Shown here: positions 1-13,223 of the stretch, one piece after another
How positions within the stretch are numbered: position 1 is the first letter of the stretch
Layout of the letters: each line of letters starts with the position of its first letter
From: Polytrichum commune
Lineage: Eukaryota; Streptophyta; Polytrichopsida; Polytrichales; Polytrichaceae
Assembly: GCA_950295325.1 (NCBI GenBank)
Contig: OX485806.1
Coordinates: 32,488,001-32,552,000 of the forward strand
Length of the DNA stretch: 64,000 nucleotides
Reading direction: 5' to 3'
The notes under the pieces: model-generated
Seen by the model: the letters and a program-made list of their open reading frames with translations, nothing else
Database searches by the model: none
Told to the model about the DNA's origin: nothing
Made by a program: the position numbers and the translations under genes

Positions 1-613
1 CTTCCCGAATATTGTTGTGTAGATGTGAAAGCGCACAACGTTCTTTCAAAGAAACCTTCACCCTAGGGTTTATAGATGCACATGATTGAGACTTTAGAAA
101 TTTTGCACCAAAATCAATCCATACATAATCATCTTTCCATGCCTTAAAGAACAATTTCAAGGACTTCCACACCATGGAATCCTCATCATCAAGAAATGTG
201 GATATCATTGCTGCATGCAATGGCCCCGCACATGCCATCTCACGCTCCCGCAAAGTCTCCCCCCATATCTTCCACTTAGCAACACCACAATTAGGTCTAG
301 GTGTTTTGTGCATACCACCACTTCTTATTGGGAGCTTCATTTGTTGATCAATAACTATGGCCTTATTTTTTGGAGAAAAATCATGTCCAAATTGTATCTC
401 TAGATCCTCCGTGTTTTTGCCATGTGCAAGTGCCACATAGCCTTCCTGAAAGTTAAACCTCACAATTGTCCACACAAGGATTCCAACGATATTTTTTCGA
501 ATGACAAGTGTGTCGCTACATGCTTGGAACACTGCATAAGGATGCTTTGTGAGCCATTCTTGAAGGTTCAAAGTGCGGAAATCCATGTCCAAAAACTCTG
601 GAAGCTCTATAAT
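1..613 (-). CDS. Unrecognised protein, partial coding region running off the left edge
   Basis: Reading the minus strand from about 613 down to base 1 gives roughly 203 codons without a stop, and the frame is still open at the window edge. A plausible splice acceptor (ctacag) sits just upstream at 614-619, giving an exon that begins IIELPEFLDMDF. The protein is mixed in composition and not low-complexity, with stretches such as EWLTKHPYAVFQACSD, KWKIWGETLRERE and WKDDYVWIDFGAKF, so it looks like real or recently real coding sequence. I do not recognise the family. The minus-strand frame at 1397-2032 could be an upstream exon of the same gene. Setting is repeat-rich, so a transposon-derived or lineage-specific gene is possible. 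No function is proposed. Confidence 0.5.
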   Translation of the reverse strand, partial: MIELPEFLDMDFRTLNLQEWLTKHPYAVFQACSDTLVIRKNIVGILVWTIVRFNFQEGYVALAHGKNTEDLEIQFGHDFSPKNKAIVIDQQMKLPIRSGGMHKTPRPNCGVAKWKIWGETLREREMACAGPLHAAMISTFLDDEDSMVWKSLKLFFKAWKDDYVWIDFGAKFLKSQSCASINPRVKVSLKERCALSHLHNNIRE

Positions 614-1396
614 CTGTAGCCACATAGTTGTGAGATTTCACTTCAATATTTATCATTTGGAAATAAATGCGGCTTGTTTCAAAGTGCATTTAGGTTATCA
701 TGAAAGACCAAATGCACATGGAATAGCTATTGGGAAGATCGGTCCATTACATGCTCTTCCTCCAATTGCAACACATTCAATACTCCATCCTTGCTCAAAA
801 AAAAGTAATACAACGCATATTGGAATTGTATAATGTATTTGAATCACATTTAGATGGCATGGATTTGCGGAAAACTTTCAAGAAGAAACTCAAATAACAT
901 AAACCCTATTGTGGATGATGTTTGAATTGCAATCATGGTATGTTAGGGATTAAAACTCCCATATCTTAGGAGCCATGTGTCACAGTTCAAGTGGATGGCC
1001 ACTTACACCTTGACAATTTGTAGATGTGGTGTGAGGTTACTATGCTACTAAAAGTAATATGAACAAGTTCATTGAGCAATAAAATGTTTCTATATATTAT
1101 GCACATCGCTTAAATGTATATTTGGTTTGTCATAGAGCTCTTTATATAAAGTAAGTCACAATGAATGCAGAATCATAATTCAACATAATGCAAATTCAAA
1201 CAAGAACTATGATCACATTACAACGAGAAGACAAAAATGAACTATGGCTCAAAGGTTACCATGTGGTCTACACTCCAAGCCAAATTAATATCTTTTGACA
1301 CCAAATTGACTTGCGTTACAATGATGCACAACATGTGGTTGCTTCATAGTGCTTGGCCTAGTTTAATTTGTTTCAATCAATGACAATATGACTAAC

Positions 1397-2032
1397 CTGT
1401 CGTAATAGACGACAAAACTCCCAGAGTGTGCCCCTCAAAGAAAGCATATTGCTCAATTTCTTGAAAGTTGCAGCTTTCACGACAATCGACCAATTTGTGT
1501 CTGCTTTCCACAAAAAATTATCACATGCATGATCTCGAACCATATGCACTCGTTGCATCTCCCGTTGACGTAAAGCAATCCAATCGAATTTTGAATTATC
1601 ATCCTTAATATTTTTTTTCTTTTGAATCTTGGGTTTTTTGATAATGGACAAGTGAAGTGTGCATCCTGACAACACACATGATTCATACATGTGATAATCT
1701 TGTTGTCGATATACCAATTTTAATTCTTTAGTGTAGTATCCTTTACAATAACCTCGGCACCTTGGATGCTCAATCCAAAGAGCAGAAGATGCAGGGCCAC
1801 ACATGCGCAACCAATTTTGCATTCCATCTCTTGTTCCAACCAAGACACTTATCAAGCATGATTGTGATTTCAAAATGTTGTCATGATGTTGATGATGGCC
1901 CTTGGAGAGCAAATCTAAAAAACTTTCTTTCTTTGGAATTATGAAACCTTCTGCCAGACTACCCTCATCAATGTACGGTACTACTTCACCCTTTGTACAT
2001 GTTGAACCCATACCAAACAAGTGATCATTCAT
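1397..2032 (-). CDS. Unrecognised 219-codon minus-strand reading frame
   Basis: An ATG at 2032 opens a frame that ends at a stop at 1373; a donor-like GTTAGT at 1396-1391 would end the exon at 1397, after residues CRLLRQ. The product begins MNDHLFGMGSTC, has several Cys and His residues (for example HPRCRGYCKGYY) and a basic lysine-rich stretch near residues 131-142. No family is recognised. It lies on the same strand as, and upstream of, the open frame at the left edge, so the two may be exons of one unknown gene. Short length and AT-rich surroundings leave a chance frame possible. Confidence 0.3.
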
Positions 2033-3851
2033 TCTTGTGACCTTTCCAACAAATGCCTCAACAATGACCTAATTACATTCCATGGACATCCACTCCTTGT
2101 TCCTCTTTCCTTTAAACTCTTAATTGCCCCTTACTGTGCCATTTAATCAAAACCTTATGGTTTTTACAAATTCTCCACAAAGACCTAAACTACATTCTAC
2201 AAGATTAATGGCTATTTCCTCACTTTTTTTTTTGCCATCTCTTGCACGTACATGCCAAGATTTGTTCATTTACACCTAGGTGTTCTACAAAGACGTACGC
2301 TACATTGGATAGGGATGGACCAATCTCTCCTATTACTCAATGTTTGCCCTTTACATGCTACTCTACAACTTTACTTTGTCATTCTACAAGGTTCTACCAA
2401 TTCTTTGTGAATCCTCCACATAGACATGACTACAACTCAAAGAGATTAAATACTATTTCAATTCATTGTTTGCATTGGCCTTTGCATATCATTTTTCACT
2501 CATGTTGTCAAACCTTTGTAACTTTGCAACCTTCAACAAATATATATACCAAAATTTGTAGAGATTGTTTTCCCTTCATTTAATCTCCTAGTTGCATTTT
2601 ACATGTTGTTTTGTGATCCTTCTTTGCCATTGTGCCACTACCTACACATGTTGTAAATCTTGAAGAAATACCAAACTACAAATTTGTTAATTCTCTCAAT
2701 TATGCAGTGGATGGGACACAATGTGTAGAGACTAATTCATGAGTCCAAATTCCTCAATTTCCTACTCTTTGACATATTGTTTCGCAATCTTTCTTTGTCA
2801 CAAGTTTGTCAAACACGAACTTGACAAGGTGACATAAACAAATCACAAAATTCTACAAACTTAGAAATGTGGTTTGCCTACCAACTCACCTACAAATATG
2901 TGCAATTCTATCACATGGTGTTCCCTTCTTAATTTGTGAATTTTGAAATGATGGTTCCAAAGTTTGCAAGATTTTTTGGTGGATGAGACTCGATACTAGA
3001 AGTCTCCATGAATGGAGCATTCAAATGATGCAAAACATCTTCATGAAGGTTATTCTTTAATAAATAAAAACTTTGTGATTTCCCCTTGCCTTCAAGTGAT
3101 CATTTCCCTATAGTAACTAAAAATATTATAGATATATTTAAAATCAATAGGATTTATTTCCCAGTTTCAAGAGGTAAATTTGGTGTATAATTCAGATATA
3201 GCTAAAACCTATTATTTTGTGACACCTTTACTTTTGTAAACATGTTTGTCCTAAAGACATAGTTATGCACTAGTAAACATGAAATAGATAAGTGATGTCT
3301 CCTTGCAACTTCATTTTGTAAAAGATCATATACATAAAATTTAGAAATTCAACAATCAAAATCTTTAAATAATTCAATAGGGAAAGTTGGCTCACAAATT
3401 GACAATACTAATCTAATAAGATTGCCTTTTTATGCATTTTGAAGGTGAAATATTCAAAACATGATCATTGCTCAAGACACCAAAAACTTGTGGTTTGTCC
3501 ACATGGCCTTACTTTGCTACCCCGTAGTTACTTTTAGCTGCTGGGGAGGTAGGACAACTTGTGAGCGACTATACATCATAACAAAAATGTTGATCAAGCT
3601 AAGATGTTGGTGTGAACAACTTTGGCATTTGGACGTGGTGGCATCCCCAACTATTTCACATTTGGAAGTTGACAGGAAGATGGTGTGATCGGGGCATAAG
3701 CCTACAATATGTGTTAATTATTGATGGAATTTTGGTGGAAACCACTTGAGCTAGCATGTTGAGCCCATTTTCAGACATTTGAACATCAAAATGCTCCCTT
3801 GGTTGGAGATTTGTGGGTGATACATTGGTTCAGGGTTGAGAATAGTGATTA
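2033..3851. other. AT-rich intergenic DNA without a recognised gene
   Basis: Short frames occur on both strands but none shows a recognisable domain or a convincing exon structure. The stretch is AT-rich and ends at the left target-site copy (TTA, 3849-3851) of the CACTA element. Confidence 0.6.
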
Positions 3852-3950
3852 CACTACAAGAAAACGCGGTCCGAATCAACAGAAAATCAACTATTTTGTG
3901 TTGGTTTCTACAGATTTGAAAAAATCAAGTTGAAATGCATTAATTTTGCG
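3852..3950 (+). repeat. Left terminal and sub-terminal repeat zone of the CACTA element
   Basis: The 13-bp terminal inverted repeat CACTACAAGAAAA is followed by CGGTCCGAATCAAC and further ATCAA and TTTCTACAGA motifs, which also appear near the right end. Confidence 0.85.
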
Positions 3951-5197
3951 TCCCTATCCAACAGAGTTAACATTTTTATGTTACTTTCAGCAAATTTGAT
4001 AATGTTTCACGTTTAGCATGTATAGATGCCCAAATTATGTGGGGTTTCACCGTGCCTACGCAACTTGGGTGTGTTAAAATAGAAAAATCACAGACTATAA
4101 AAAGGCTTTTTTTTAATAGTGGAGAAGTCTTTTGTCTGACCCTTCCATATGTACCAATAAGTAACAAGAGGGTAAAAATTTGGATAAGTGAGTTACAATT
4201 CGAATGAACTCCCAATGTAGTGAGATATTATTGACTTCATATTTGAATAAATTGTGTAGATTATGAATATCACGTTGAATTTACACAGTAAGCTCTCTAA
4301 TCGCTTTTATCCATAGTTTTGATTGAACTCGGATTTTTGACCTTACTGCAATGGAATCTTTCTATTAATATGAAGTATGCATAAAGAGTTCACCCCACGG
4401 CCTGTACAGTAAAATCTCCAAAAGGCACTGCCTGTATGGGTTTCGTAAAATATATATAATCAACATTTACACTGTCCAGTAAAGGGAAGCTCTGCCACCT
4501 CTCAATCTAAGTATGGACAAGGGCCACGAAGCTATGAAAAGGTTGTTTTCATTAACCATGCTCAATGGTTGAATGGAATATTCATATTTGTAGCTCTACA
4601 GGGATCACTCTCTGTTTTTTCTTCAGCAAATATCTGGCACGCTACGTCACACTCCTCACGGAAGCCATTGTCATTCCCAGAATCCCTTCACTTTATTCAG
4701 TTAAAGTTGCGGTCTTCTAGAGCTTGCATAATCTTCCACTCGCCTACTCCTCATCCGATGTGCAATTGTCGGCTACTTCTTCACGCAGACTACGTTCAAG
4801 CATCTGTTACAAGACAGAGTACAAAGTTTAGTGGAAATCTCTGCAATATGGCCGCAATCATGTTTAGGGTAAATTTCTGTATGGTAATATCCGAAATCCA
4901 TATCACATAAGGACTACATTTCTGCTCAATTATGGACAAACGAATCAAATTGTCACGAGCTTCAACTGCTAAGTCTCCTTCATCTACGCTTCAAGACTGT
5001 CCTGATGTGATTCAACATCGAGTTTCTCCACAACTGTATAGCTTCCTCCGAGTCACCCTGAAATTCGACACTCTCCATAAGGGTTTAGCCTGGGCTGGAA
5101 TTGCATGACTCAACTCATTACATACCACAAATTGAATGCAAAATTAAGGTTGAAAATACCTGAAAAATCTTCCCAGTTGCATGATCATAACTCCTAG

Positions 5198-8100
5198 TTA
5201 CTCTTCCTCTGAAGACTCGCCCAGATCTCTGTCGAATAAGGGATTCTCCTCTTCCACGATGGGATGCAAAATATCCTGTCTCTGCACTTGCCTCCATGTC
5301 GGTAGAGGAGCCAAAACTTCCTCGGGCAGCATCACAGGGGCCTGTAGACCTTCGTGATCTACTGTGCGCCCTAGACCAAATAAACCATCAACACCCTCTC
5401 TGCATGCATCCTTGTCAATTCTGCGTCCTCTCACCTCCGTCCTGCACACTACTTTCCAACCGGGACACAATAAATCATTAGAAAGAAATACTTGTTGCAC
5501 ATGGATGGGGAATGCAAAAGACTCTTTTCCGTATGGTATCATTCTATTGAAGTTAGCCATTGTGAACCCCAACCGATCTTTCTTTACTGTGGCATTGGTG
5601 CCTGCATAATTTGCTTTCACCCACTCGCAAACAAGGATGACGACGCAATGGGTGGTGTAGTCCAACTCCAGAATCTCATGAAGGTGTCCGACATATTCAA
5701 CCGCAGCTTCTACCGGGTTCTGATCTCGTATTCCCGATCTCCAGGGTCTCCTGAATACTGCTGCCACGCCCGAATCACAAGTTCTGAGTGACAGTTCCGC
5801 AGTCCTGACTCTGTAGTGGTTCCCATACGCATTTAGTGCACGAAATTTTTGGGCCACCAAGGACGGCCGCTTTGAAGAGTCCACCACATTCTGCGGCACT
5901 TCTATGCAATTCTCCTGGCATGTCTTCACTTCAGCTTCGAGCCAGTCTGCAAAATGCGGGAACTCTGACATGTTCACAGGGTATGGCGCACCTCGATGAC
6001 CACTTCGGCCAGGGTGCCTACTACGGAATCTACGTCTCTCTTCGTTTCTTTCCTCGAACAATGTCTGGTACCGACTGGCCACACAATTCTCCCAAAGATT
6101 CAGGGTCAGCATGGACATGGACCACATTATTGTAATGTAAATCAATCGCATGATCTACTTTCACCAAAAAGAAGCATAATCAGAGTTCATTTGGAGAGCA
6201 TGATTTTCACAATAACCTGCCATTGCAGAGTTTTAATCTAATCGACCTGGTTCTTGTTTGTGGACTGCAGATCTATCATGTGAATTCTCCCTTACTCGGA
6301 CATTTCATATATACTGGTACCTCCTCAACTTGTTTACAAAAAGCCAGGCATGCTCAAACGAAGATACAAGATTCGCCTCACAGAAAAGAAAGGCTACATA
6401 TTCAATCACATACATAACTGTAGAAAAAATACTTACACTCTATGCTCTTCGAGATGCTCGGCGTTATCCAGAATGAAAGAGTGCATCCACTCTCGCTCCT
6501 CCTCCTGCAAAACTCGTTTTCTGCCTTTACGGTTTTACCTTCTACTTCTTCGTCGTTCATATGTGCTTCTTCCTGGCTGTCCCATACCCGCCGATTTGTT
6601 GCTTTGTAATCGGCCATGTATTCCGTTACAAAACCCAAAGCTTCTTCTACTTCATACCCAGATGCTATACAACCCTCTGGCCGAGCAAGATTGCGTACCA
6701 TGCTCTTCAAATTCTTAAAGTATCTCTCATATGGATACATCCACCTATTAGTGACAGGGCCACAAATAAACAACTCTTGCACTAGGTGCCACGTTAAGTG
6801 AAACATGATATCAATAAAATTGCGGTGGCATTTCTTTCTCGATGAGACACATAGTTTCTGCGCAATCTTCCAGAAGATCGCTCTCATCCGCTAGCTCTAT
6901 GACGCGGCCACAAAGTTTCTGGAACACTCTACTGACTCTAACTATAGCCCCCACCAGCTTCTCATTCCCTATGTTGCGCAAGCACAAGGGAAGGATTTGC
7001 TGCATTAATATGTGATAATCATGGGATTTGAGACCGCTCAGCTTCCCTTTGTTGATCCTCTTGTGCAATGAGCTCACATAATTTGTTGGCGTCTTCAACG
7101 CTTTCAATGTCATAAGAAACACAACTCTATCTTCAGCCGATAAAACGTATGAAACATCTGGCATGTAGAATTTGTCTCTATTTGGACCTGTGTTTTGCAA
7201 CCACTGATGTGGGCGGATATTGCGCACCTGCATATCAACTCGTGTCGATGGAGTATCTTTTTCGCCAAACAGAGTCTTCACGATATTTTCGCATACATTT
7301 TTCTCACAGTGCATGGGATCTAGGCAGTGTCGTAAAGGTAGATCCTACAATAACATCATAGTATGTCAGCAAGCCCAGACTCAGAAATCAGAACTCATTG
7401 AGCAGCCTCCGCAGTTAGTGTGCGCACAACAGGTTGTTGTCCCGATTTACTAGCATATATCCAGAGGCACTACACGAACAAAACAAATACCTGCAGACAT
7501 GATGGAATTCATAAATCAATTGCAGAGACCTAGCATAATTATTTTCCAAAACCAGTTTCTGTTGTAATCGAAGTATCCTGTGGAAATTCAAGGCCGCAGG
7601 GTGTTATGGTTACCTTCCAATAAGGGAGTTCAAACAAAATAGAGGCCCGCTTCACTCCATGGACCTTGACGGGGTCGTCGCCATCATCTTCTTGTCCTCC
7701 GAATTCCAAAAATTCTACGCGCTCTTCACCACGTTCCATGATGTCACGACCGCTTGGCCGGATGGGAGGTGGGTTGAACTCCGATTCTCCGTTAAATGCG
7801 GCTCTTGACCTTCGAAATCGGTGCTCACCACAGAGCAATCGTCTTCCTCCCATGTACAACATCTTCTTTAGGACATTAGAGTACTCTGAGTATGTATCAG
7901 GGCCACAAATTGGACATCCCACGAATCCTTTCACTTGTTGGCCTGCAATAAGGCCATAAGCTGGGAAGTCGTTCACCGTGAACAACAAGGCTGTACGCAA
8001 TCTGAAGTTTCTTTGTCCAACAGGTTTTGCCATGTTCACAGCTGCAACGCCTTCCCAGAGTTTGAGCAACTCATCTACCAGCGGCCGGAGAAAAACATCG

Positions 8101-9417
8101 ATAGTGTCTGATGTGGGAGCTTTCTCCCCTGGAATGAGTATTGTCAACGTTATAAAAAAAAATTTGGAAGCCAACCAGGGGGGGAGGTTGTAGATTACTA
8201 CCAATATTGGCCAAGTTGAATGCTTACTTGAGTTATTGCCGTAGGGACAAATTCCATCCGCTACTAATCCAAGTCGCAAGTTTGTTTCGGCACTTCCAAA
8301 ATCACCAGGAATATTGTTTAGAGCTGCCCACTGTGGACTATCGATTACTGACCGCATCTTTCCGTCTACAGACTTCTGATGCACATGTGATGCCAACAAT
8401 TTAGCAATCTCTGGGCATCTATACATGCGTCTAAGCCTGTCTATGAGAGAGAAGTAACGCACAACCTTTGCTGGTATGTCGTTAGACCCAGGGATGTAGC
8501 GTGGTTCATTACATGTTGGGCATTCGCGACAATTTTCATATTCTATGCCCTCGTACAGTACGTGACCATTAGGGCAGCAATGCACAGGTCTATGTCGGAG
8601 TCCTATCTTCAAGACCATTCGCTTCACATCATATGTGCTTCGTGGCAGACAATTCGAAGATGGCAATAAGTCCTCTCCTAAATATTTCAGCAGAGCATCC
8701 ATGAAGTTGTGTGACACAGAGTACAGATTTACCAGTGTCATGAGGACAACGCCACTCTGCATCCTGGATTGCGTACAACCTTCGTAAACAGGTTCTCTGG
8801 ATTCTTGGAGTAATTCAGCGAAATCTTGGACATTTGTATCCATACCTTCTGTAGAGCCTAGGTCCTCCAAGGGGGTCTCCTCTTCTCCATTCTCATATGC
8901 TGCAGCATTAACCTCGTCAGCCCGTGCATAAGCATCCTGCAGCATCTGTTCTATGTCGACAACTATCCTGGGCGGCCAAACAAATCCACGACCTTCGTTG
9001 TCACCTCCCTCTCGCAGATACACTTCTTCAGCACCTCGAATTGGCCTCTGCACCGGTCCTCTGATATTTCGGCCATCTCTTGTCTGCCAGCCATAAAAAA
9101 ATTATACAATTACTGGAAGAGATGATTCAGGAGCAATTCTATTACCTGTGGCTACAAACTAGGCTAACTGGCTTCTCATTTGAAGAGGAACATACAAAGG
9201 TATGGGACCAACGTTCCTGATCCAAGACGCTTACAATTACAGGGTATGGCAAGAAAGGATCTCTTCCATTTTTCCTGTGATGTCGTGCGATAGTGTGAAA
9301 CTTTCTTATTTTGGCTCCACAACAGGCTCGACATGCGCAAGGATATTCTGTTAATCCTTCTGTACTTGCAATGGACCTCTCTATATGATAAGCCGCACAT
9401 TGTCTCGGGGTCCTCAT
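5198..9417 (-). pseudogene. TNP2-type CACTA transposase (Transposase_21 / DUF4218 / DUF4216), one frameshift
   Basis: Minus-strand multi-exon gene. The exon at 9417-9235 holds a Cys-rich N-terminal zinc-finger-like segment (PCACRACC, HTIARHHRKNG) of the transposase-associated type. It joins in phase to 9083-7614, the Transposase_21 core, with LGLVADGICPYGN, HSTWPILVVIYNLPPWL, LLFTVNDFPAYG and CPIC. The exon starting at 7344 (LPLRHCLDPMHCEKNVC) leads into a DUF4218 region (CGPVTNRWMYPYERYFKNLK, ARPEGCIASGY). The C-terminal exon, about 6110-5198, matches DUF4216 (GFTMANFNRM, VQQVF, PGWKVV). At 6816-6819 a run of four T (minus strand) shifts the frame between PPQF and IDIMFHL, giving an early stop. 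Apart from that I see no stops in the core, so it is either a recent lesion or a sequence error. The junction near 6437/6110 is only approximate. Confidence 0.87.
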
Positions 9418-10388
9418 CTCACCTGCTCATGCACGAAGCAAATAAGAAATTCCAACAATTTCAAGGAAAGATGTGCAGAAAACAACTGTGCATACGGAAG
9501 GATGATTTCAACCACTAAAAATGGGAAGGGTTTAGGGCCACCACACTGCATTGACATGAACGATAAATGACCACACAAAACCAGAGTGCATGCAAACGTC
9601 ATGAGCGGAAAAATCAAGCAAGTATTCTGTGGTTGTTTTAAGACAATAACAAACTATTCATGCAATTAGGTACAAACACACTAGTAAATCATGAGACATG
9701 TGTCGTGTGAGCGTGCTTACTGGCATTCAAACAGATAGCTTCCAAAGGAGAAATGGCGTCCCCGTAGTCGCGCCAGCATCAGTAGAGCGTTAGGTTCTTG
9801 AACCGCGCTCATGACGGATTCTGCAACGTTCACCTGCTCCGAAAAAAGTTCCAGAGATTCTCGGTGACAAAGGAGGTCATGGTGCATGGTGAATGACGCT
9901 CCGAAAAAGGCTAACTCTACGTGCCAGAAATCTCGAGACGATAACGCTGAGGCTGTGGAAGCTTCAAAATTCACACTTGCAAACACGTACGCCTGTCTAT
10001 GGTGGGTGTGAAACAAAACCAGATTAAGGGTTTCATCCTGAAGTGACTAATAGTTCTGGATGAAATGCATCCATCCATCCAAGATGTGACGGCTGAATAG
10101 AACTTCACACAGTGTAGACAAGCCGCCCATGCACTGAAGTTTTGAACGGCACGTCAGACTTCTCTATCATAGTTTCGGCGTCATCCTCTATCAGAGTGGA
10201 GCGCGTCTGTACCCAGAAATTTACAGACGACATTTCAGGTATGCTTTCTTCTACATGCCGTGTATTCCTAGCATGCATGCTTGTTTTCTCCTTCATCTTG
10301 GGTGCGTTTCTCGCAATGCAGTGATATTGTGATATGTTTCTCGATATTTTGATATGTTGGAGTGTTCCCAGTGGGTGGCATTGCATCG

Positions 10389-10407
10389 CCCCCCCCCCCC
10401 CCCCCCC
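10389..10407. repeat. Poly-C tract, 19 bases
   Basis: Uninterrupted run of C lying between the two divergent transposon genes, about 35 bases before the accessory-gene ATG. Its length may be unreliable in the assembly. Confidence 0.9.
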
Positions 10408-10441
10408 GCAGAAATGTTGAATTACCTGCGAAGCGTAGGCG

Positions 10442-13172
10442 ATGCAGAGGAAATCCACATATCAGCCGTGGAGCGAGCGGCAGAAAAAACCCAAGGCTCC
10501 TGACAACAAGGAGATGTTGGATACCTGTCAGCCAACTACGGAGAGTCAAGGGGAAGAAGCGCGCATTGCTAATGGGGACCCTGAATGTTCTCAAGCAAAG
10601 TCGTCACGCAGAATGCCGAAGATGAAGGCGGTGAAGTTAACACCTGCAGTTGCAGATATGGTAGTTGGTTCTTCGAAAAGCCCTGGTAAGAGGTCAGGGA
10701 CGAAAGAGAAAGAGCGACGCGAAGAACTTGTGGCCGCTGTGATTGAAAAGAGAAGGGCACTCGTAGCAAGGCAGTTCACGTCTCCAAATGTGGGAGCCTC
10801 AAATCCACGAGGGCGTACCTCAGAAGAACCTTCGAAATCAGGCGGAGAATCAGCGCATGAGCGCCACGTAAATGCATCCATGGGGAGAACAGGCGATGAA
10901 GATCCAGGTATGTATGCCTCAAACTTGTTGCTTGTAGGCTGCTGGAGTGTCCCAAAATGATTGAGGATTATTGATGTTTGTTTGCTGTGACCGACGACTG
11001 AGATCGGGAACCAGGTTTAATTGTCCGCTCAAAGTCAGATTCACAGAGACTAGTCTTATATAACGGACCGTGTTATGTAATGTTCATCCGTAATTTTCTT
11101 CATAATAATCATGTGTATGAATCCAGAATGTATTTTTGTATTACAATCCTCTGTAGAAACCTTGACAAAATACTCGCACTTTTTTGGACTGCATAGCATC
11201 TCGACAATTGATGTTGTAAAAGTAATGGATCCAATTGACAGGGGGTGCCATTCACATATCTTTGGAAGGGAATTATGCAAGCGAGGATGTGATGGAACTG
11301 TCTCCCACGCGTGTTAGAAAGAGTGGCCTGTTTTCAGATGACTTGAACGATTTTCCAAGAGGAAGCTCCCAGAAACCTAAGCACAAGAAACATCAGCGAC
11401 AGTGCAGTGATTCATCAGAAGATGAAGGACTCCGCGATGGTGAGCTGATTGCCCATGGTAAGTCCAAAGGCCACCATCGTCATAGGCTTGACAAGTCAGA
11501 ATCTTCGGAGAGTGACCAGTCTCCACAGGTATGTTGTTCAAATACTCATCGATTACTGCAACTTTTTTTTAATGGCCGTTCAATGTTTATACCCTAAAAC
11601 ATAATCACTAGTATTCAAGGCTTGTAACCACAGGAAATCCACATTGATTCAACTCCGCAGAAACCTCAGTACTCTGGAAATTCAGCCTATTGATTTATTG
11701 TTTCAAGCATGCGTCCAATTCATATAATATACCAGTGATCACTATAGAGAGAATTTGGGGTGGGTGGACAATAGGGGTACAAGCGATATGGGGAGCCGAG
11801 GCAGAGGAAGAAATACAGGAAGAGAAGTGAATATTCATCTGACTCTGAGACCACAAGTTCACCACGATATCGTCGGCACTCCCGAGAGTATAGACGAAAA
11901 TCCCATCATGGCCGTCATAGACATGAAAATGAAACCTCCAGATACATGGAAGATTCTGCTCATGGAAAACGAAAAGCTCTGCAAACGTCAGTGGACGAGT
12001 ATGAGCATTATGGAAGAAGGCTGAATCTCAGAGGTGGAGAACGTCACACAATGTCGCCATCACAGAACATATTGCATGCGAAACCAACATCAGGAGAGGA
12101 ACCAGCACGTCATGCAAGAATGTTGCCTCGGGCAAAATCAGAGATTCCGTCATGGAGAGCGGAGGTGAAAGAAGAAGCACTATCGGAGTCAGCACTCCGA
12201 CGAGATCGTAAACGCAAACAAGTGTCCAGGGAGGCAGAAGTGGAGAAGAGGGAGAAGATGGGTCGTAAGCCCCATTTCCTAACAGTGGATGATAGAGGCA
12301 GGCCTTACGGACTTGGTGCCAAGTCCTGGAGAGCAGAATTGAACAAGTTGTGCTGCGCCCTTGACCCATCAGTCATGGATGTGAGGAACCAACCACACAA
12401 GCCGATGATGACCTTGAAAAAAAGATTGGCATGTAAATTTGAGTACAGTGCTGATATAGATGATGACTGGCTACGCGGAGAAATAGGTAGAGGTGTAACC
12501 ACAAGGAGGTTCCAATTGATGGAAATGATCCGCAATGGTGACCAAATGCCACCCGGTTTTGACAAAGGCATATGGTATAGCCTCCAGAGAATCAGTGACG
12601 ATCCCAAATACAAAGAAAAATCAGAGGCAATGAGGCACGCGAATTCAATGAGACGGACCAAGGGCCGCACCGGTCCAAAAGGTGTGATGGGGATTGTGGA
12701 GGACCTACGTGAGCATTTCGGACGGTCACCTGACCCTGACGAGATCGAGGATGAAATGCAACGGGATAAGGGATATGCAGGAGCAAATAGCATGAAGCGT
12801 CGAGGGTTAAACCAGGAGGACAGCAGCCCACTTGCAGAACGAAGAGCGCATGCAACACCTAAAACTGTGATGGCGAGCACAGGAGACGACGGCAGTGGCG
12901 GCATGGAGTATAGGAGGGGGGCAAGCACTGATGTCTACTGTGACATTCCATCTCCAGGCAGGAGTGCCGGCGGCCATGGTACTCGTTCTCCTTTGAGCGT
13001 TGCAGAGGATCACGAAGCTTACGTGCAGGCCTTGCTGAAACGGCTGGCAGATCTGGAGGCAAGGGCGGCCGCTTCGAATCTGTTATCCACGCCGACCGAA
13101 CTGCCTCCCAGTGATAGTAGGCAGCAGATGCCTCCACATTCCGGGGGCCCAGAAGGGATTGGCGAGGAAAAT
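10442..13172 (+). CDS. CACTA accessory protein, TnpA / Transposase_24-like
   Basis: Three exons fit in phase: 10442-10907 (donor GTATGT), 11242-11528 (donor GTATGT) and 11805-13172 (donor GTAAGT). The first has an ATG at 10442. Early exons encode a low-complexity Lys/Arg/Ser/Glu-rich region (SSDSETTSSP, RYRRHSREYRR). The third contains a stretch resembling plant Transposase_24: GIWYSLQRISDDPKYKEKSE, a basic run around MRRTKGRTGPKG, then HFGRSPDPDEIEDEMQRDKG. A leucine/alanine-rich helix (ALLKRLADLEARAAA) near the C-terminus could be a short coiled coil. The frame stays open at the last donor, so at least one more exon follows; the acceptor at 13480-13481 would give one Ile codon and a stop at 13487. 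By analogy with En/Spm this protein should bind the sub-terminal repeats. It is transcribed divergently from the transposase. Confidence 0.75.
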
Positions 13173-13223
13173 GTAAGTTTCCTAAGTGTCGGACGTAGTT
13201 GTTTGTGGTGCAAATTATTTTGA

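Noticed and set aside
9717-10016. Minus-strand frame as a first exon of the CACTA transposase
   Set aside because: It opens with TTG, has no recognisable domain and no clear junction to the 9417 exon.
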